Of a stretch of DNA of 15,147 nt, positions 13,374 to 15,147 are shown piece after piece (the first letter of the stretch is position 1; each line of letters starts with the position of its first letter). Below the pieces are notes generated by a model. That model searched no databases and was not told where the DNA came from. It saw nothing but the letters and a program-made list of their open reading frames with translations. The stretch comes from Candidatus Iainarchaeum sp. GTDB lineage: Archaea > Iainarchaeota > Iainarchaeia > Iainarchaeales > GCA-2688035. The stretch lies in assembly GCA_017609945.1 (NCBI GenBank), contig JAFCCZ010000027.1, positions 1-15,147 of the forward strand, in the 5' to 3' direction. The translations under genes were made by a program, and so were the position numbers.

Positions 13374-13718
13374 TTATAGAGTTTGTATTTCTTCTTCGGC
13401 ACTTTTTTCCCATTGCTTAATGATCTCCAAAACGCGTTTCTTTATTAAGTCTTTATTTTCTACCTTGTACAAAAAGAAATAGCCCCCTGTTTTTATGTTT
13501 ACCTGCCTTCTTTTTGCCAGCTTCTTATCCAAAAGCGTTTTTAGTGCCTTTTGCAAGGTCGTCCTTTCAAGGCCTCTTTTTTTAGAAAGTGTGTGGATAT
13601 CAAATTCTTTTTCCATTCTAAGCAAGAACATCAGCATATTGTATTCTGTCTTGTTCAAATTGAATGAACACCTAATAATTTCATCCAGCCTTATTTTTTT
13701 GCATGCAAAAGTTATCAT
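13374..13718 (-). CDS. Winged-helix transcriptional regulator (MarR/TrmB-like)
   Basis: A 114-residue archaeal winged-helix protein. LNKTEYNMLMFLLR (21-34), a helix pair DIHTLSKKRGLERTTLQKALKTLLDK (40-65; the recognition helix is the second) and a wing NIKTGGYFFLYKV (74-86) give the order expected of MarR/TrmB-like DNA-binding domains. The C-terminal helix (88-112) may dimerise. The N-terminal segment MITFACKKIRLDEIIRC places Cys6 and Cys17 before the DNA-binding part; in a cluster of thiol-redox proteins these could sense redox state, though that is inference. Its gene overlaps the CoA-binding gene by four bases and is followed by the promoter of the ATPase pair, a likely target. The paired palindromes there are candidate operators. 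Confidence 0.82.
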   Translation of the reverse strand: MITFACKKIRLDEIIRCSFNLNKTEYNMLMFLLRMEKEFDIHTLSKKRGLERTTLQKALKTLLDKKLAKRRQVNIKTGGYFFLYKVENKDLIKKRVLEIIKQWEKSAEEEIQTL

Positions 13719-14113
13719 TTTACTTCACTTATTTTCAAGCTATTAACAACAAAACAGGCATCGTGTATTGCTTTAATATTATTGTGTTTGCAAAATTTTA
13801 TTGCTTTTTCTGATTCTGAACCTGGTTGCATCCAAACTCTTTTTATGCCAAATTTTCTGCACTGTTTTACAACTTGTTCTGTAATATTTGAAGGGACAAC
13901 TGTTATTACGACATCCGGACTTTCCGGTAATGCTTCCAAATTAGGGTAACAAGTGTCTTGCCCTATTATTTTATATTTTGGGTTTATTGGGTAAACACGA
14001 AAGCCGGTAGACTTTAGTTCTTTGTATATTTTGAATCCCCATTTTTTCTGGTTGGCCGAAACGCCCACTACTGCAATTTTGTTTCTCTCGTTTAAAAAAT
14101 TGTTTGAGTTCAT
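13715..14113 (-). CDS. CoA-binding-domain protein (YccU-like)
   Basis: A 132-residue single-domain protein of the CoA_binding_2 family. The Rossmann start KIAVVGVSANQKKWG (12-26) is followed by the strand FRVYPINPKY (38-47), then PDVVITVVPSNIT (65-77) and GIKRVWMQPGSESE (89-102), matching the family from N- to C-terminus. Family members bind CoA or an acyl-CoA-like nucleotide; their reaction is unknown. The sequence has several cysteines (Cys55, Cys84, Cys107, Cys119). The start ATG overlaps the end of the thioredoxin-like gene (ATGA) and the end overlaps the regulator start, so it belongs to the same tight operon. A link between CoA and the redox genes around it is plausible but unproven. 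Confidence 0.88.
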   Translation of the reverse strand: MNSNNFLNERNKIAVVGVSANQKKWGFKIYKELKSTGFRVYPINPKYKIIGQDTCYPNLEALPESPDVVITVVPSNITEQVVKQCRKFGIKRVWMQPGSESEKAIKFCKHNNIKAIHDACFVVNSLKISEVK

Positions 14114-14427
14114 GTCTTACCGCCAAAAATTCTGCTGAAAAGCGATTTTCTCAACCCAAGACCCTTTTCAATTTCTTCCCTAAGCTTTTTTTCGCTTGGC
14201 ACTCCAACAATTTTGCATACGGGTTCCTCACTGTCGTTTAGGCCTATTATTGTAGGGTACGCCCTTATGTCGTATTTGCCTGAAATTTGTTTTGCTTCCA
14301 ATGTGTTTGCCCTTATTTTTCTGTAGCTCAAATTGTAATCATTGTATTGGAAAACGGCATCTTTTACGGCTGTTACTGCTTTTGGGCAGTGCGGACAGTG
14401 TGATGAAACAAAAACAAGCAGTCGCAT
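14110..14427 (-). CDS. Thioredoxin/glutaredoxin-like protein, CPHC active site
   Basis: A 105-residue thioredoxin-fold protein. FVSSHCPHCPKAV has the redox pair Cys11-Pro-His-Cys14 near the N-terminus, and YDIRAYPTI supplies the cis-Pro58 that faces the active site. CPHC is the DsbA-like and archaeal glutaredoxin-like variant. The last 15 residues (RKSLFSRIFGGKT) are a basic extension beyond the fold. No signal peptide, so it works in the cytoplasm. It lies six bases after the FTR catalytic subunit gene and overlaps the next gene by four bases. The neighbouring ferredoxin and FTR make it the likely electron acceptor in a ferredoxin-to-thiol relay. Confidence 0.88.
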   Translation of the reverse strand: MRLLVFVSSHCPHCPKAVTAVKDAVFQYNDYNLSYRKIRANTLEAKQISGKYDIRAYPTIIGLNDSEEPVCKIVGVPSEKKLREEIEKGLGLRKSLFSRIFGGKT

Positions 14428-14433
14428 TTTGAA

Positions 14434-14700
14434 TCACTTGAAAAACAGTTGGCAAAGGCAGTGGCCCTGCGTTTCAATTTCTTTTTTGTGGAAAATGCAT
14501 GGGCAAATTATTTTTTTGTCCTCTTCCCTGTTTCTTGTTACCCTTCTGCATGGGCAGTATCTTTGCCCGTGTTTTTTCTCGTTTTCGAGCAGCCCTTTTA
14601 TTGTCCCTTCTACTATTTTTGCATCAGGATTTAACCTGAAGCCGTGTTCTTCCGCGTATCCTCCAAATCCCTTGGCCAGTTCTTTAACTTTGCTTTCCAC
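14434..14700 (-). CDS. Ferredoxin:thioredoxin reductase catalytic subunit
   Basis: An 88-residue protein with the three Cys-x-Cys motifs of FTR catalytic chains: Cys49-Pro-Cys51, Cys66-Pro-Cys68 and Cys81-Leu-Cys83. In the family these bind a [4Fe-4S] cluster next to a redox-active disulphide and pass ferredoxin electrons to a thioredoxin. The spacing between the second and third motif is longer than in the plant enzyme but agrees with the archaeal group (IICPCIFHKKEIETQGHCLC). No variable subunit gene is visible. Start: GTG at 14700-14698, preceded by a strong ribosome site GGAGGGG that forms the end of the ferredoxin gene. It stands between that ferredoxin and the thioredoxin-like gene, so donor, reductase and acceptor are in order. 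Confidence 0.92.
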   Translation of the reverse strand: MESKVKELAKGFGGYAEEHGFRLNPDAKIVEGTIKGLLENEKKHGQRYCPCRRVTRNREEDKKIICPCIFHKKEIETQGHCLCQLFFK

Positions 14701-14701
14701 A

Positions 14702-14878
14702 TTACCCCTCCATTTTGATTGCGTTATTTGGGCATGCTGACATGCAGGCCCCGCATTTTTGGCATTTTTCTGGTTCTACTACTACTGCTTTTCCGTCTTT
14801 GATTTGCAACACCCCAAAGGGGCAGGCTTCCACACAATTTCCGCAGCCCGCGCATAACCTTTTGTTTATTTTAACCAT
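14702..14878 (-). CDS. 2[4Fe-4S] ferredoxin
   Basis: A 58-residue clostridial-type ferredoxin. Cys9, Cys12, Cys15 with Cys19 and Cys39, Cys42, Cys45 with Cys49 form the two cluster motifs (CAGCGNCVEACPFG and CQKCGACMSACPNN). It carries low-potential electrons and is the natural donor for the next gene, the FTR catalytic subunit, whose GTG start follows the TAA after one base. Its own start is seven bases after the preceding stop. The short acidic linker KAVVVEPEK between the clusters is typical of the family. All eight ligands are intact. It could also be reduced by the pyruvate:ferredoxin oxidoreductase whose gene end opens the window. Confidence 0.93.
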   Translation of the reverse strand: MVKINKRLCAGCGNCVEACPFGVLQIKDGKAVVVEPEKCQKCGACMSACPNNAIKMEG

Positions 14879-14885
14879 TTTTTTA

Positions 14886-15089
14886 TCACTCTGACTTTTC
14901 CTTTTTTTCAGAATTGTCCAGTATCTCTATCGTAAACCTTGCTTTCTTTCTCATCCCTATTTTTGGCACAAAAGAGGTGAGGAAGTCACCAAAAGATTCA
15001 TTTTCGCTCTCACATCCAATGTGATTAAATTTCTTAGCTCCTAGTTTTTCTATCCTGTTAAACAGCCAGCCGTTTATTGTTTTTTTCAT
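14886..15089 (-). CDS. Unknown 67-residue protein upstream of the ferredoxin
   Basis: I do not recognise this short protein. It begins MKKTINGWLFNRIEKLGAKK, continues with FNHIGCESENESFGDF and LTSFVPKIGMRKKARF, and ends in a charged tail (NSEKKEKSE). One cysteine (Cys26), no membrane helix. Coding evidence: AGAGG ribosome site about ten bases before the ATG, seven bases to the ferredoxin start, same strand as the whole cluster. A TTTAAAG (15128-15122) about 36 bases upstream could be its promoter, which would make it the first gene of the operon. Alternatively an open frame ending at 15092 (tail KKRKPRGT) could be the end of yet another gene. Role unknown. Confidence 0.6.
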   Translation of the reverse strand: MKKTINGWLFNRIEKLGAKKFNHIGCESENESFGDFLTSFVPKIGMRKKARFTIEILDNSEKKEKSE

Positions 15090-15147
15090 TATTATGTTCC
15101 TCTGGGTTTTCTCTTTTTATCTTTAAATCCAGGCCCTTTTGCCCATG

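Noticed and set aside
1..15147. CRISPR array, tRNA/rRNA genes, insertion sequences, toxin-antitoxin or phage genes
   Set aside because: I looked for repeated spacers, cloverleaf-like segments, transposase motifs and terminal repeats and saw none; the window is ordinary chromosomal gene content.

Overview
The window looks like a compact archaeal chromosome segment. Reasons: the DNA-repair gene is NucS/EndoMS with a PCNA-binding tail; pyruvate:ferredoxin oxidoreductase, ferredoxin and archaeal-type ferredoxin:thioredoxin reductase point to anaerobic metabolism; and most first genes have a TTTAAA-type box A about 25-30 bases before the start codon, as in leaderless archaeal transcripts. The small conserved proteins at 2155-2436 and 3605-3769 remind me of DPANN-type genomes (Diapherotrites, Woesearchaeota and relatives). 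That placement comes from memory of the families and is not proven here. I see no tRNA, rRNA, CRISPR array, transposase or other mobile element. No gene-free stretch exceeds about 130 bases (2027-2154 is the largest).

Layout. 1-247: the end of a PorB-like pyruvate synthase beta subunit (+). 249-2026: a minus-strand group made of an unknown basic protein, a nitroreductase and a VOC/bleomycin-resistance-like protein. 2155-2436: a TRASH/YHS-like zinc-finger protein (+), tail to tail with a DHH phosphoesterase (2439-3527, -). 3605-8310: a plus-strand operon of a 54-residue conserved protein, a large M29-like metallopeptidase, an M24 Xaa-Pro peptidase, aspartate dehydrogenase (NadX) and quinolinate synthase (NadA). 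8350-10532: a methyltransferase-like protein, a small membrane protein (-), a MazG pyrophosphohydrolase and NucS. 10529-11524: a secreted thioredoxin domain fused to a CcdA/DsbD-like membrane domain (-). 11578-15089: a minus-strand redox cluster, in transcription order a 67-residue unknown, a 2[4Fe-4S] ferredoxin, FTR catalytic subunit, thioredoxin/glutaredoxin-like protein, CoA-binding protein, winged-helix regulator, then after a promoter two overlapping MinD-type ATPases that each carry an inserted two-cluster ferredoxin domain.

How the parts work together. NadX and NadA are expected to make quinolinate from aspartate without an L-aspartate oxidase, so without oxygen. The two peptidases upstream could supply amino acids, but that link is inference. 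The right-hand cluster contains a complete electron path on paper: ferredoxin, then FTR, then thioredoxin. It sits beside a regulator and paired Fe-S ATPases whose biochemical role is not established. This cluster is the best candidate here for a poorly described system. Convergent gene pairs are packed extremely tightly, with ends between a 2-base gap and a 4-base overlap.
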